The notes under the pieces are model-generated. The model did not search any database and was not told where the DNA came from. It saw only the letters and a program-made list of their open reading frames with translations. Made by a program: the position numbers and the translations under genes. A stretch of DNA of 64,000 nt, taken from contig QLIY01000012.1 in NCBI GenBank assembly GCA_003260075.1, forward strand, positions 339,100-403,099. The letters are read 5' to 3'. The DNA comes from Phallusia mammillata (Eukaryota > Chordata > Ascidiacea > Phlebobranchia > Ascidiidae). Shown one piece after another: positions 12,099 to 23,523 of the stretch (positions are counted from its first letter, which is position 1; every line of letters starts with the position of its first letter).

Positions 12099-13782
12099 AT
12101 TATTCTCACATTCCCTAACATAGACCTACAAGACAAAAATAATTTATCTAACTTACACCACACCACAGTTAAATGCTACTCGTTACATCTTGCGCTGTTA
12201 CAAAACATTTATGACAGACCTAAACAAAAATCTTCCCAATCACACGTGAAACCGCATGTAATTTAAAGGTAATTAGGTCATCATACAAAACAATGATTGG
12301 CAATTGGCATTTATGTTCATAATTCCGTTCTGCCCTCCGATATGTCCGACCTACGTGTACAACGACAAGGGTTGTTATAACGAATAAACTTTCCAACCCA
12401 AATGCACTCGCTCCTGAAAAAACAACACTGCGCCAACGCTTCCGAACCAGGACTCGTGGACCGACCTGACGTTCGTTTTTTCCACAACACGTTGCTTTTT
12501 AACGTTTTTCACGTGACCATGTTGTTTACATTTTTGCAGATGCGCTTGAACGCTTTATTTTTTAAAATTTAATATTTTAATACCAAACGTTAAATGTTAA
12601 AGTTTATTGTAAATGAAAATGTGAATTGTTAGAATCAATCAGACTTTGAAACGTGATGTCTACAACTGTTTACAGTTTGACAAAAAAACGTAGCATACTA
12701 ATTTTTACGACGTTAGGGCCACAACATTTATCAATAATTGCAAAAAAACTTCCGTTTTGGGTTTTGAACAGAATTCTAACGTTGCGTTCAGACTATTTTG
12801 CACAACAAAACTTTCAAAAAATATTTGTTTTTGTGACGTCGCAAGCACAGCAGGGGAAACAGGTCAACCGTATGATTAGCAAAGTTGACTGCGCGGATTG
12901 CAACTTAAAAAAGTAGAAATGCAAAGTTGAAAATGTTCTAAATGACGTGAATTGCGAGACATGGTTTTGTTGTTACGGTTATTTATATACATGTATACGG
13001 TATTTTAGATTTTGTTGAAACTGAACTGTATGCTTTGGTGAAACAATTTGACTTAATTTGTCGCCATTGAGTTTTGATTTTGACCACAAATTAAACCTGT
13101 TTTTCGTATACGATACAACATACCTTTTGAAAGACATTTAACACATAGTTGGAACTGAAGTTGAGTCTGACATTAGAAAAAAACAACAACATGAGTCTGA
13201 CATTAGAATTTGAGAACATAAAATTGTTTTTGTTGCCTTCGAGCTTTGATGATGTAACACAAAGTTTTATGCAAAACTTTTACATTGCTATTGGTTCATA
13301 TATGAACCATAGAAAGTGTGCTTAAGAGGTTACTGGTTATGTTGTCTTTATACTGATGTTGCCGAATATTGGATTGTTGCCTATGCCACTTTCATCATGT
13401 TGTGCAAAACATTTTTTTGAAGTTAGCTAACAGTCCTAACACCTTGCTATGACACATATAAATTATTATTGTGTTGATACATAAGTTTCAATTTTGCATA
13501 TGGTTGGTTCTATATAGCCAGACCTTTTTAATAGCCAAAATCTATGATGACTTGTAAAGCATAACCTGTTCAACAATTACAGTATACCTGCCAGGTCATT
13601 AGGAGGTATTATCTGTATGTATTAGATGGAAACAGCCTATGATAGAAAGGTCCTGCTTCTAAATGCAATGAAGTATACTGAAAACAGCCTGTGATGAAAT
13701 TTATCAAAACAGCCTTTATTTTTAGATGTAGCTCTAATGTTAAAACAACTTTTTGACTTGTGATCTGTATCATAGTTAGACC
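12099..13782. other. Shared upstream region of the copine-like gene and UNK
   Basis: About 1.7 kb between two head-to-head genes. It probably holds both promoters. AG acceptor-like sites lie just before each start codon (for UNK, ATCATAG about 7 bases upstream of ATG). A short direct repeat, GAGTCTGACATTAGA, occurs twice near 13157-13206. Nothing else recognised. Confidence 0.5.
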
Positions 13783-16533
13783 ATGGCTTCCACACCGCCT
13801 CAAACTGAAAAGCCATTCCATTACACATATCTGAAGGAGTTCAGAGTTAATCAATGTCCTTTATTTTTGCAACACAAATGCACTCAGCATCGTCCCTTTA
13901 CCTGTTTTCATTGGCACTTTTCAAATCAGCGCAGAAGGCGGCCAGTTCGAAGGCGAGATGGAACTTTTAACTACAGTGCAGATGTTTATTGCAGTAAATA
14001 TGATGAAACCACTGGTATATGTCCAGATGGAGATGATTGCACATATATTCACAGGTTTGCCATAAACATTACTGTTGCATAGCAAATAAACCATCTGGCA
14101 GGTCTATATTCTTATCCGAACTGTAGAGGTTGCTCATTCAAACCTTTAGGATTTGACTAAAGCTCGGTTACAATCATCAGTTAAAAAAATACCCAATCAA
14201 TTAACAGTCTATTTAGTGTGTTGTACACACCAAAAGCAATCGATAAATGAGTGAGTTTTTGTTAAATAACCTAAAATTTAAAAAAACGTTATTTGCTTGC
14301 TTATGAAAAGAGTCAAATTTAATAATAAGTTAACATAGGAGAAAGAGCCAAAATCAATAAGGGGTCAACTTAATAGGCAACTTTTGCTGTTATGGGTTTT
14401 TGACATAAAGTAAACTGTTTTGCATTAAAAAGAAACTTATTTATTTAATTGATGTCGCTATTTTGTCAGATGTGAGTAGTTGTTTCAAGACTGTTGTACC
14501 CAAACAACTTTTTCAACATACGACTTTTTTAGAAACACTGGTGACACAGAAAGAAGATATCATTTGCGTTATTATAAAACTGGAACTTGTATCCATGAAA
14601 CAGATTCCAGAGGAAATTGTGTGAAAAATGGGCCTCACTGTGCTTTTGCACATGGTGCTAATGATTTGCGCCCCCCTGTGTATGACATAAGAGAACAACA
14701 GTGCAATGACCAAGTGCAACAAAATCAATCAAGTCCTGTGGCTGAGCTGCCCACCATGCAGGAAAGCATAAATCTGTCAGAGAAAATTGTTAATGATGAT
14801 CCAAAGTGGCAAGATGCGAATTATGTTCTAGCCAACTATAAAACAGAGCTGTGCAAGAGGCCACCTCGCTTGTGCCGGCAAGGTTATGCATGTCCTCAAT
14901 ATCACAATGCTAAAGATAGACGTCGGAATCCAAAAAAGTACAAATACAGGTACAAGTATGAATGATTCCATCAAAATGTTATATTCTTTTTCCAAACTGG
15001 CATAGTGGTTACTGAAATGGCTTTGCCCTCCCAGTGTTATGGGTTCCAACTCTGGTTTTGTCAAAAATTTTATGGTTATAATATTGTTTCAGATCCAGCC
15101 CCTGTCCGATTGTGAAACAAGGTGATGACTGGAAAGATCCATCCTGTTGTGAGAAGGGTGACAGTTGCCAGTTTTGCCACACACGCACTGAGCAGCAATT
15201 TCACCCGGAGATATACAAGAGCACAAAATGCCATGATATGACCCAGACTGGTTACTGCCCTCGTGGCCCATTCTGTGCATTTGCCCATGTAGAACAGGAA
15301 ATTCGGATCATTGAGGACCCAAGTGGCCCTATACCTAATCAAATTACAATGGAAAGTAGTGTTGGCAGTTTGACGGATCCTCGTGAACAGAGAAGTGCAT
15401 ACAGTTCATTAATGGGTGCCTACGAATCGGTGTCAATGCATGATACCCCATCTGGAAATCATATGTGGAGCGAATTTGCACGTAATTTTGGCGGAGATAA
15501 CAGCGAGTATAGTAGGAGCATGCCAAATCAGTCCATGTTAACCGAGTACAATATGAGTCGCAGCTTTCCTAAGTGTCCGTCTCCCATCTCAAAACAGCGC
15601 ACCACTTCTCTCAGCAACGGTAAAGGCGACAACTACTCGAAGGCACCGGGATCAGAACGTATTAGTGGTGAGAGTCCGTTTCTGAACAGCTACAGCACCA
15701 CTTCGGCTTGGCCCATACCTTCAGATGGACAATCTCAAGGGGTTCTGTCCAGAAAACGCAACTCACTTAACAGCGATGCAGTCCCGTTTTATCCGCCTGA
15801 TGAGACCGTGGACTCGGTTGTGGGCAACGCATTGGATGATCTAGATCTAGATGACAACAAGCGCGATAAGAACGGGAAAACTGAGCCGAAAATGAATACA
15901 GAGGGTATTTGGGCACAGCAGCAGTTTCCTATGTCGGATCCAGTTAGTATTCCACAGGATGCTTTGCGAGCTAATATGCAACGTAACCCGATGTCCTCCA
16001 TTTCGCCAACTTCACTATCTAATGCGCTTGGAGCCGAGGCGCCGCATCCTAGCTTGGCATCGTCCGTTCCATTTCCGGTGGGGCAGTTTCCAATCAGCGT
16101 TGGAACTCCTGGCAGTTTACCAGGTTCTATTATGAGCACCTCCTTGGGAAACATGATGACTGGAGGGGGCGACTTTGAGCGCATGCAGCAGAAGTGCAAA
16201 CAGTGGGAAGACTCGTGGAATCAGGCGAAAATAGCTTGCGACGCTTGGAAAAGGGAAGCTACCGAGGCTAATGAGCGGGCACGATTGTCAGAGGACCGCA
16301 GAAATATGGCTATGGAAAGGTGTAGGTTCCTAGAACAGCAACTGAATACGGTGATGGAGCGCAAGGAGGGCGGACCACAAGTTTGTCCATTATTGCATCA
16401 GACGTACGGCCGAGAAGAGTTGAGTAAATTTTCGCTTGCGCAACTGCAGGAGTTGCAGGAAAAGTATAAGATTGATTTGGATTTTGTCGGAAAACTGATA
16501 TGGGATTTGTTTGTACAATCCCAAGGTAATTGA
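13783..16533 (+). CDS. UNK: Unkempt, CCCH zinc-finger RNA-binding protein
   Basis: Sequence-specific mRNA-binding translational regulator in the cytoplasm, important in neural morphology in flies and vertebrates. Exons 13783-14054, 14533-14949 and 15093-16533 join in phase to give about 709 residues. Six CCCH fingers are visible: CPLFLQHKCTQHRPFTCFHWH, then fingers in YCSKYDETTGICPDG, GTCIHETDSRGNC, ELCKRPPRLCRQGYACPQYH, CEKGDSCQFCH and CPRGPFCAFAH. A Ser/Pro-rich middle region carries NALDDLDLDD, and a coiled coil with KQWEDSWNQAKIACDAW lies near the end. The C-terminal RING-like finger of UNK is not encoded: the frame stops after FVQSQGN. A donor-like AAG/GTAATT at 16526 could lead to a further exon, but I find no CxxC exon in the next 4 kb. 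Confidence 0.93.
14995..15062 (+). repeat. tRNA-like sequence with A and B boxes in UNK intron 2
   Basis: TGGCATAGTGG fits the RNA polymerase III A box and, about 40 bases on, GGTTCCAACTC fits the B box. The unit is in the short intron between exons 2 and 3. It does not fold into a clean cloverleaf by eye, so a tRNA-derived SINE fragment is more likely than a working tRNA gene. Confidence 0.4.
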
Positions 16534-19500
16534 ACTTCAACAAAGTTTTGATTTAACATACAAACGTTATGATTAATACACGAACAGGCTTATTGTGATA
16601 ACACGTCATATACCACGTGAACTTTTAATTGCGTTTTTTGATTATTAGTTGTTTTATTGAGCGTTATGTACATAAGTCACCGGGATGCCTTAACAACTAC
16701 GCCCTTTGGGTGCGTTACTCACTTTTATTAAAAGTTTTTGATAGGGTATGTTTCAAGAATTTGTCTAAAACAGCTTTTTTTCTGTCTTGAACGGTGGCCA
16801 ATTTTATATTTTTGTCCTATTGTTCTGTACATTGGTTTGGGTAATGAAGACTAACATATCTGTGAGTTAGGTAGGTGGCTAACTACAACAATAGTGTACA
16901 TAAATACCAATGTCGCAAAACAACAACCGTTCTTCATTGTAAGTTTCACCGGTTTTACGTTTTATGCCACGATATTTTTTATCGGCAGCTACGAGCTACG
17001 AAAGCGAATTATTTTTTTACCACTCTTACTATGTCATAAAGCTTTGACGTTTTACTCTGTTAGCGCAAATGCGACCTTGCATTTAAATGCACCCCTAAAC
17101 CAATGCAGCGCAGGCTGTAAAGAGCTGCAATCACCAGCACTACTGTTTTACTCAGGAACTGCGTTAGAATTCTTCGTAAAATGAATTCTGTATTGTCTTG
17201 CCTGCCCTCAATTTAATACGGGTCAGGCAAGTTTGTTGTGCAAAATATTAATGAATTGCAAATGTGAAACCAAACTTCAAATGAATTCTATGCTTTCATA
17301 ATCATCAGATCTGGTGGGTAGAAAAGCGTTTGTATCATGTGCTGTCGTTGGTCGTAATGTGCCTAAATCGAAAGATGAAATATATGACAAACTTGTACGT
17401 GTGGTCTTGTGCTTTCTGCTTTAGATCGTCTCGCTTTGTCGGTGCACACGAGCAGCTTAACCTAAAGCTTAGTTGAAGTGTTGGCTGTGATTGCACCACT
17501 TTTGGCGTAGACATTGTTCCTAGGCGTTTGTTAAAGTTATAGCAATGACTGCGAAATGTAGTTGATTTACTTTTTTGACTCGATTAGCATATGTGTATGA
17601 GAAACACACACCAGTGGGCGCTAAAGCGTGGGTAAAAGTGAGGAATACAATTTTCGGCTTTATCAAAGTTCGGTCTTCAGTTTGATTCCTCAAAAACTAT
17701 TTATCCAACTTACATCCAAATGATTTGTTGTTGATTTACAGAACCAACACAGCACTTTGTTTGCACTCTTGAAGTACTTGATGTGAATTGTTTGTTTTTT
17801 TAATATCGTAGCCTAAATTAGGAAAAAAATGCCATTAAGATTAGCTGGGTTAAGAGGTCCAATTGCGTCATACATAAATCAAGATAAGCTGCATCACGAC
17901 CCCCCCCCCGTTTTTTTAATATCGTAGCCTAAATTAGGAAAAAAATGCCATTAAGATAAGCTGCATCACGGCAACTGAACTAACATGTAATGTAGAATAG
18001 TTTGCCTTCAATTCAAAAGGCTTTATGTTTGGAAACAGAGAATGTGCAGAGAAAACATTTCAAAATGTGTTTAGTCCCGAATACATTAAACATACAATAT
18101 CAGTAGCGAAACATTCAAGTTGACGTGATAGCAATTGCATCCAATAGAAATCAAAGCAGGATCAATCGTTATATGGCTTTCATGTACTGAGCGTGCACGA
18201 TCGACAGAAAATGCTGCTGCAAGTCAAGTTAAAGATATTTTATTGCACTCAGAAGTTGTTCTTTAAAATTACCACATACCGTATGGGTTGTGAATATGTC
18301 ATTATCATTATCAAAATTTATCAAACAAAATGTGTGATATTTTGGTGCTCATTCAGAAAATTTCTCCTAAAATGCCAGATATTGACCCCGTCGTGTTTTG
18401 TTTAATCGTTGCGCAATGACGACCACCTGTTAGGTAAGGGATGAACCATGCAGATGCGCAGGCTATGCAGCATATAATTTTGAAGATAATTTTGTGAACA
18501 ACCGCAAAAACCTCCAACCCGTGCCGCAGTAAGTGGTAAATCAACAATGACTAAGGCAGGGTCTGGCACGAGGGAAAGCCTTATGTTGCATTAAAATTTC
18601 AAAACTGTTCATTAAAACGTGTAAGAATGTAACCAATTTTTCTCGTTTTTGTTTCCCTAATCGTATGTGCAGTTAATCGCCAAATTCTGCCTGACAGGTG
18701 CAAGTAACTAGTTTTAAATGATTGATTCAAATTGTATTATACCACATAAACTTCAAAGCTATTAAGTTGCTTGAACGCTACCCAATATATCTTCTGTGTA
18801 AAATGTACCAAATTAAAAGTAATTACCAAAGAAAAAGTTCAAGGTAACATCCCACAGCCGACAGAATTTCTTTGACGCATTAAAAAGACCACAAGATTCT
18901 GTTGTACTTTGCCCAAGATTATACTTGATTAATAATTGATGTACAAAAGATATATGGCGTTGACACCCGCCCTAATGGATCGTTGCTTCCGATTTATCGC
19001 AGAACAGATCCTCGAAATCTGGTAAAAAATGTCCGTCCGTTTCCAGTTAGGTCTAAAAACACTGGTCGATATGATTGCGAAAGAGCTCCTTTGTCTGCAA
19101 ACGCCACGATGGATGGTGTAATCCAATGAATACACATGTTACGCTAAACGTAAAATTGAGAAGAGAATTTAGCTTGGACTTCTGCTAGGCCTGAAAGTTG
19201 GTTTAAGTGTTTTGTAATGTTGTTAAAAAAACGGAAACAGATATACAACGCGACTTGATATTGACTTTTTATTGTCCTATGCGGATCAATGTGGTCGCAT
19301 GACCCGTCAACAGTGCGTTTGAATCAACATTTATGTCCGTCTTGCTTCCAGCGGTAGGGAATGTTCGGGACAAATGGCGACCTGCTTTGACCCGATGCTT
19401 CATGTCGATCATTACACGAAACATGTGATCGTCGATAGTCAGCCTTAAGCACCATTTGAAGGCACGTGGTCGGTGATTTCCTTCTCTTGGGATTGCTAGC

Positions 19501-20743
19501 TACATGCCACGGCGATAAGTGACATAACTGATGATCGAAATGCGGACTCAGCCGCCAGGTGACCCGAAGTTTTGTTGTCCTGCTTAATGCTCCACTTCAC
19601 CCACGCAAAGTTTTTTTATTTTTATTATTTTTACCGCTGCATTTTTTTGGTGTTGCGTTCTACGCAGTGCGATGCGTGAGAAAGGCGTCCCTGTTGATGC
19701 TGCGCAAAAAGCCATTAGGCAGTTGAAAAGTTTACCGCAATGGCCAGTCGTTTTTGACGGCTGGCATTTAACCTAAATAGGCACTTCAGCCGACCTCTTT
19801 GACTGACGCCTCGGCTATCACAACGAAGCGACTGTTTATTATAGCGGAGAAGCAGCTAAACGGATTTTTGGTAAACCAGAGCGACGTGGTTCGTTGACAC
19901 CTTAGAGTTAAAAAGTCTCGCTGCGACTCAAAACAGGCAATAAACTCATCGAGTTGGCAACCTCTCACCTATAATTGCGATTGAGAAACCGCGGAAACTA
20001 TGTGGTAATGTGGTTTTTAAGTTTGTTTGCCAAATGGCAGTTCCCAACACATTCGTATAATACCAGAAGGGTTTTAATGCCCAATTTTACCGTGTCATAA
20101 TACTTAAGGCCTCACGTTGAAAGTAAGATTGCAATTTTGGTTTCCAAATGCTCTTCAAATATTTTCGATATTGTCGAATTCTTTATAAAAGTGATCATAT
20201 AATGCAAAAACTCGAGTGTTAGATAACAGCCATGGAAATGTGTTTGTGTGATTTTATGCCTTGATGACCCTCAAACAACCTTTGGCCGGAAGTCAATGAA
20301 GAGTTTAATCCCGCTGGCTGCTTACCATTCATATATAACACAAGAAAAATGCGAAGACAACAAATTTTGGAAGCTTAGAAGAGTCCCCAAAGGCACTCGG
20401 CCACTGCGGAGGGGCCACTTCTGTATGGACGTCGAATTGTCCGATAAACACCTGACCAAAATCGAACACAAAACCACGGGGCAACAATGACGTCATTGTT
20501 GTCAGGGACAAAGGAATTTAAAAATACAAAACATGTATTCTTTTCTTAATGTCACTCATGTTAATTGTCACCTCGCTTTGAACCGTCAGTGAAAATGCCA
20601 GTAAAATTCTCCCGCATGAACTGAGCAAGACAAAAGCGTGTAAGAAAAACAAGGTTGGTTACGTGGAAGGACGTTTAGAAATTCTTCTTTATTGGGGGCG
20701 ACCTGAAAAAAAGAGCTGTCAATCAAAGTTACAAGGGTCCCGA
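16534..20743. other. UNK 3' UTR and intergenic DNA with one C-run duplication
   Basis: No exon recognised in 4.2 kb. The first several hundred bases are T-rich and fit a 3' UTR. At 17794-17969 two copies of a block flank a 10-base C run (17900-17909); the second copy lacks about 45 bases present in the first, as an allelic indel would. The stretch 19280-20740 is less AT-rich and could hold regulatory sequence for the hormone-like gene that follows. Confidence 0.5.
17794..17969. repeat. Duplicated block with 10-base C junction and an internal indel
   Basis: Copy A 17794-17899 and copy B 17910-17969 both begin with G, seven T and AATATCGTAGCC, and both end with ATAAGCTGCATCACG. Copy B lacks about 45 bases from the middle. 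Confidence 0.85.
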
Positions 20744-20825
20744 TATAAAGTGCCCGTTGACGCTTCACTCCATCATATTTCGGTGTAAAAATTACCGCGG
20801 CAACAAATCACGAGAGATAGCCAAG
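20744..20825 (+). promoter_or_regulatory. TATA box and noncoding first exon of the PTH-like gene
   Basis: TATAAAG at 20744-20750 stands about 30 bases before a likely start near 20774. A consensus donor, CCAAG/GTGAGT, follows at 20826 and pairs with the acceptor TTGTTAG ending at 20922, which leaves 10 bases before the ATG. The arrangement gives a cis-spliced 5' UTR, unlike the neighbouring genes whose acceptor-like sites have no obvious upstream exon. The start point is inferred. Confidence 0.55.
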
Positions 20826-20932
20826 GTGAGTCACTGGATTTTTTCTAGGCATATATTTTTTCCATTGTTAAATATTTAAAGTTTGTGTTTTGGCATTAAC
20901 TCATTTATCTGTATCTTGTTAGAAAGAAAACA

Positions 20933-22812
20933 ATGCAGTGTACCATATTATTTGCGATTTGCTTGATTGTGTGGGAAGTTTCGGGCCGAAGTCTGGAAAA
21001 TACGAATAACGTCAATCGCATCGGGAAAGTTATAACGAGGTAAGTAAGCTTTTTTAAAGACAAAAACGCGGATCAAATAATTATTGCATATTGGCGCTAA
21101 GCTCGCGCACTCGTTGAAACAGAACTTAATTGAACTAGATGACAGCAACTGTTTTTGACAAAAATTTGAGGTTTAACGTAACATTTGTTAATTTTGATTT
21201 GATAAAAAAAAATTGCCATTTGAAATTCGTTTATTCTTTTGTTTGTGACTCTCATTTATTTATTTTTAATTTTAGAGTTAAATTTTGTTTCGCTATAAAA
21301 TATGTTAAAAATTTAATAATTTCTAAAATTAAAACAAAATTTCTACACCCTTGCGATTTTTTATGAAGTTGCGTACGGACAAAACAGATAATCAAAAAAT
21401 CAATATATAAACCCCGGACCGTCAAGCGCGTCATTTTGTTACAGAGAACGCAGAGGAGCTTCAAACGCCGACATAGCCATTACTGAGCACAACAACCGAA
21501 AACTCCAGGGTTTGTTGCGGCAGCTCGTGCTCCATAGACTTCTCGAGAACATGACGAAACGGGCAACTACCAGCGTCCCAATGTCGAAGACCAGCGCCGT
21601 TACAACGAAAGCCAGTAAGGCGTATCTGTGGTTTTTAAGTAGCGTGCCGTGGGGCAGCCGAGTACATGCAATGTCATATGCACTGCGATAATATCGAGAT
21701 GATTTGATATGTTGACACACTTTACAGCTTGCACGAAAGCAAGATTATTTATGGGCCGATTGTATATACATATGCGTGCTAATTTATATGCAAATTTTGT
21801 AGTGTAACTTCATATTTTTTTAAAGCTATGAGTTTAAAAGATTTAGAGTACATGACAAAATCTAGAAATGCAACAAATCGAAGATAAACCTAAAGATTGC
21901 TGCTATGCTCTCAAACAAAACTTGGGATCTTACAATATTTATGAGATACGCTGCATAAACTAAGTTACAAAACTGACCGTGCTTTATATCTAATCAATAA
22001 ATAAGTAGCGTACGGAAATTTGTTAATTATGCTGCTCTTTTTTTACGAAAAAAAAATTTTACGAAAACTTTTTTTATCGTAGGCGCTCCCACTGATGAGG
22101 TTTATCGACTGATCGATTACAAAAGAGATCTCATGTCACGCGTTCAAGGTATAAACGTTTCTCAATGAGAAAGTTTAATAAAATAGCCGTAAAATAATTA
22201 ATCAATTAAATCAGTAAGGTCTACCCTACAAATAAATTTTTTTTTTCCTTTGGGTAATTTGTGAGTAATTTTTCAATTTGATAGAAAAAATTTTTTTTTT
22301 TATTAGCAATGTCTGGTGAATGGATAGGATTTTACTAAATACAATTGGGTCTCAAATCAATTATTTTATTCTAATTGGTATGAATAAAAATTAAAATAAT
22401 AATAATTTCGTTTACGAAACAATTAAAATTAGTGTCGCTTTACAAATGAGTTTAAATTTTGTGACGCCATTTCTGTCGTACCCATTTCTCTCCGCCCGAA
22501 AAATATGATTAAAAAATATTTCAAATTTATTTCAAAATGGTGGACATGAAAAAGACCGAGAACTTATAAACTTGTTTTTTTTTCATAGATCTGAAAGCCC
22601 TCGTTGGACAAGAATTGCGCACGACTATGGGGTCCCAGCCCAGAATGTTTAGCGCCAAAATGCCGTCACTTTTCAGCCCACAAGACAACCTCGACGAGAC
22701 AAATACAGGAGAAAAAGCTGGTTATCAGATACAAGGAGTAGCTGACCAAATTATGGAGCCTTACGAAGACGAGTTTGATTATGTTCCAGCAAGTTATGAC
22801 TTTGCGCAGTGA
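20933..22812 (+). CDS. Secreted peptide precursor resembling PTH/PTHrP
   Basis: Exons 20933-21039, 21445-21614, 22083-22148 and 22589-22812 join in phase to give 188 residues. Residues 1-18 form a signal peptide (hydrophobic ILFAICLIVW, cleavage near VSG-RS). A furin-type RERR site follows at residues 36-39, then exactly 34 residues, then KR. Numbering the Ser two residues after RERR's Gly-Ala pair as PTH Ser1 gives an ungapped alignment: D4 for Glu4, Ile5, Arg13 for Lys13, Leu15, Arg20, Leu24 and Leu28. PTHrP adds Gln16, Leu18, His25 and Leu27. His9, Gly12 and Trp/Phe23 are not kept. The first coding intron falls just before the propeptide cleavage site, as in vertebrate PTH and PTHrP. NMT before KR is a possible glycosylation site. 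The rest is a Thr/Ser linker and an acidic, Tyr-rich tail. Secretion and processing are read from the sequence; family membership and receptor are inference. Confidence 0.62.
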
Positions 22813-23523
22813 AATCCTTACAATGACCATGAACTGTTTTTTGTTTCGATTTATATCAACGTACATTTTTGATTTTCTATTGTGTTATCCGTCTTGATAT
22901 TTTTTACCGACCAAATATAGAATGCAGCTCTCATATTTTTTAGATAGTCAACAAAAACAAATTTCCACCACCAGTACAACCATATCAAATTTTTAAGAAT
23001 TGTTTTTTGTTATGTGATGAATTTTTTAACCCTTTTTAACCAGACTTTCGATTTGGCAAATCTAAACCAAACATAGGGATTCCCGTTGGAAATTTGCAGT
23101 CAAACTTGAAACTGGATTTTTGTCCTAGTTTGTGCATACTGTTCGTATTTGTGTTCTCGCCTCGCTGTGAAGTTCTTGAAATAAATTTTGCTGTCTAAAA
23201 CCCCTGCATCGGGTGGTATTCCAAAGCCACATTGACTTGTATTGCAAATTGGGTCGAAATTCTCGTTAAAACTGCGACATGAAACGCTGGCGCAATGCAT
23301 GTCGAAAAACATATCTCCGTTACATAATAACTGGTCAAATACATGAAATAAACTCTAAACAAGAACGGCACATACGGCAGCTGATTGTAAAACTCCTCAA
23401 TCCCATTCAAATCTCTTTTTCGGCTTCAAACTCCTCCTTCGCGAACATTCATTAACTGAGCATCGCACAAACCCTCGGCACTGTGCAGGCTTCGACCTCA
23501 ACCAATCAGGTGGCGAAGATCGG
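22813..23523. other. Convergent 3' ends of the hormone-like gene and the SWAP70-like gene
   Basis: About 700 AT-rich bases with AATAAA near 23179 on the plus strand as a candidate poly(A) signal. No gene recognised. Confidence 0.45.

Noticed and set aside
20248..20490. 80-residue frame upstream of the hormone-like gene
   Set aside because: No motif, no splice support; lies in the likely promoter region.
20933..22812. Hormone core as a GHRH, secretin or CRF family peptide
   Set aside because: ADIAIT and RKLQGLL recall GHRH or CRF, but those alignments need gaps, while PTH/PTHrP aligns ungapped with Arg20, Leu24 and Leu28 and shares the intron position. Not fully excluded.
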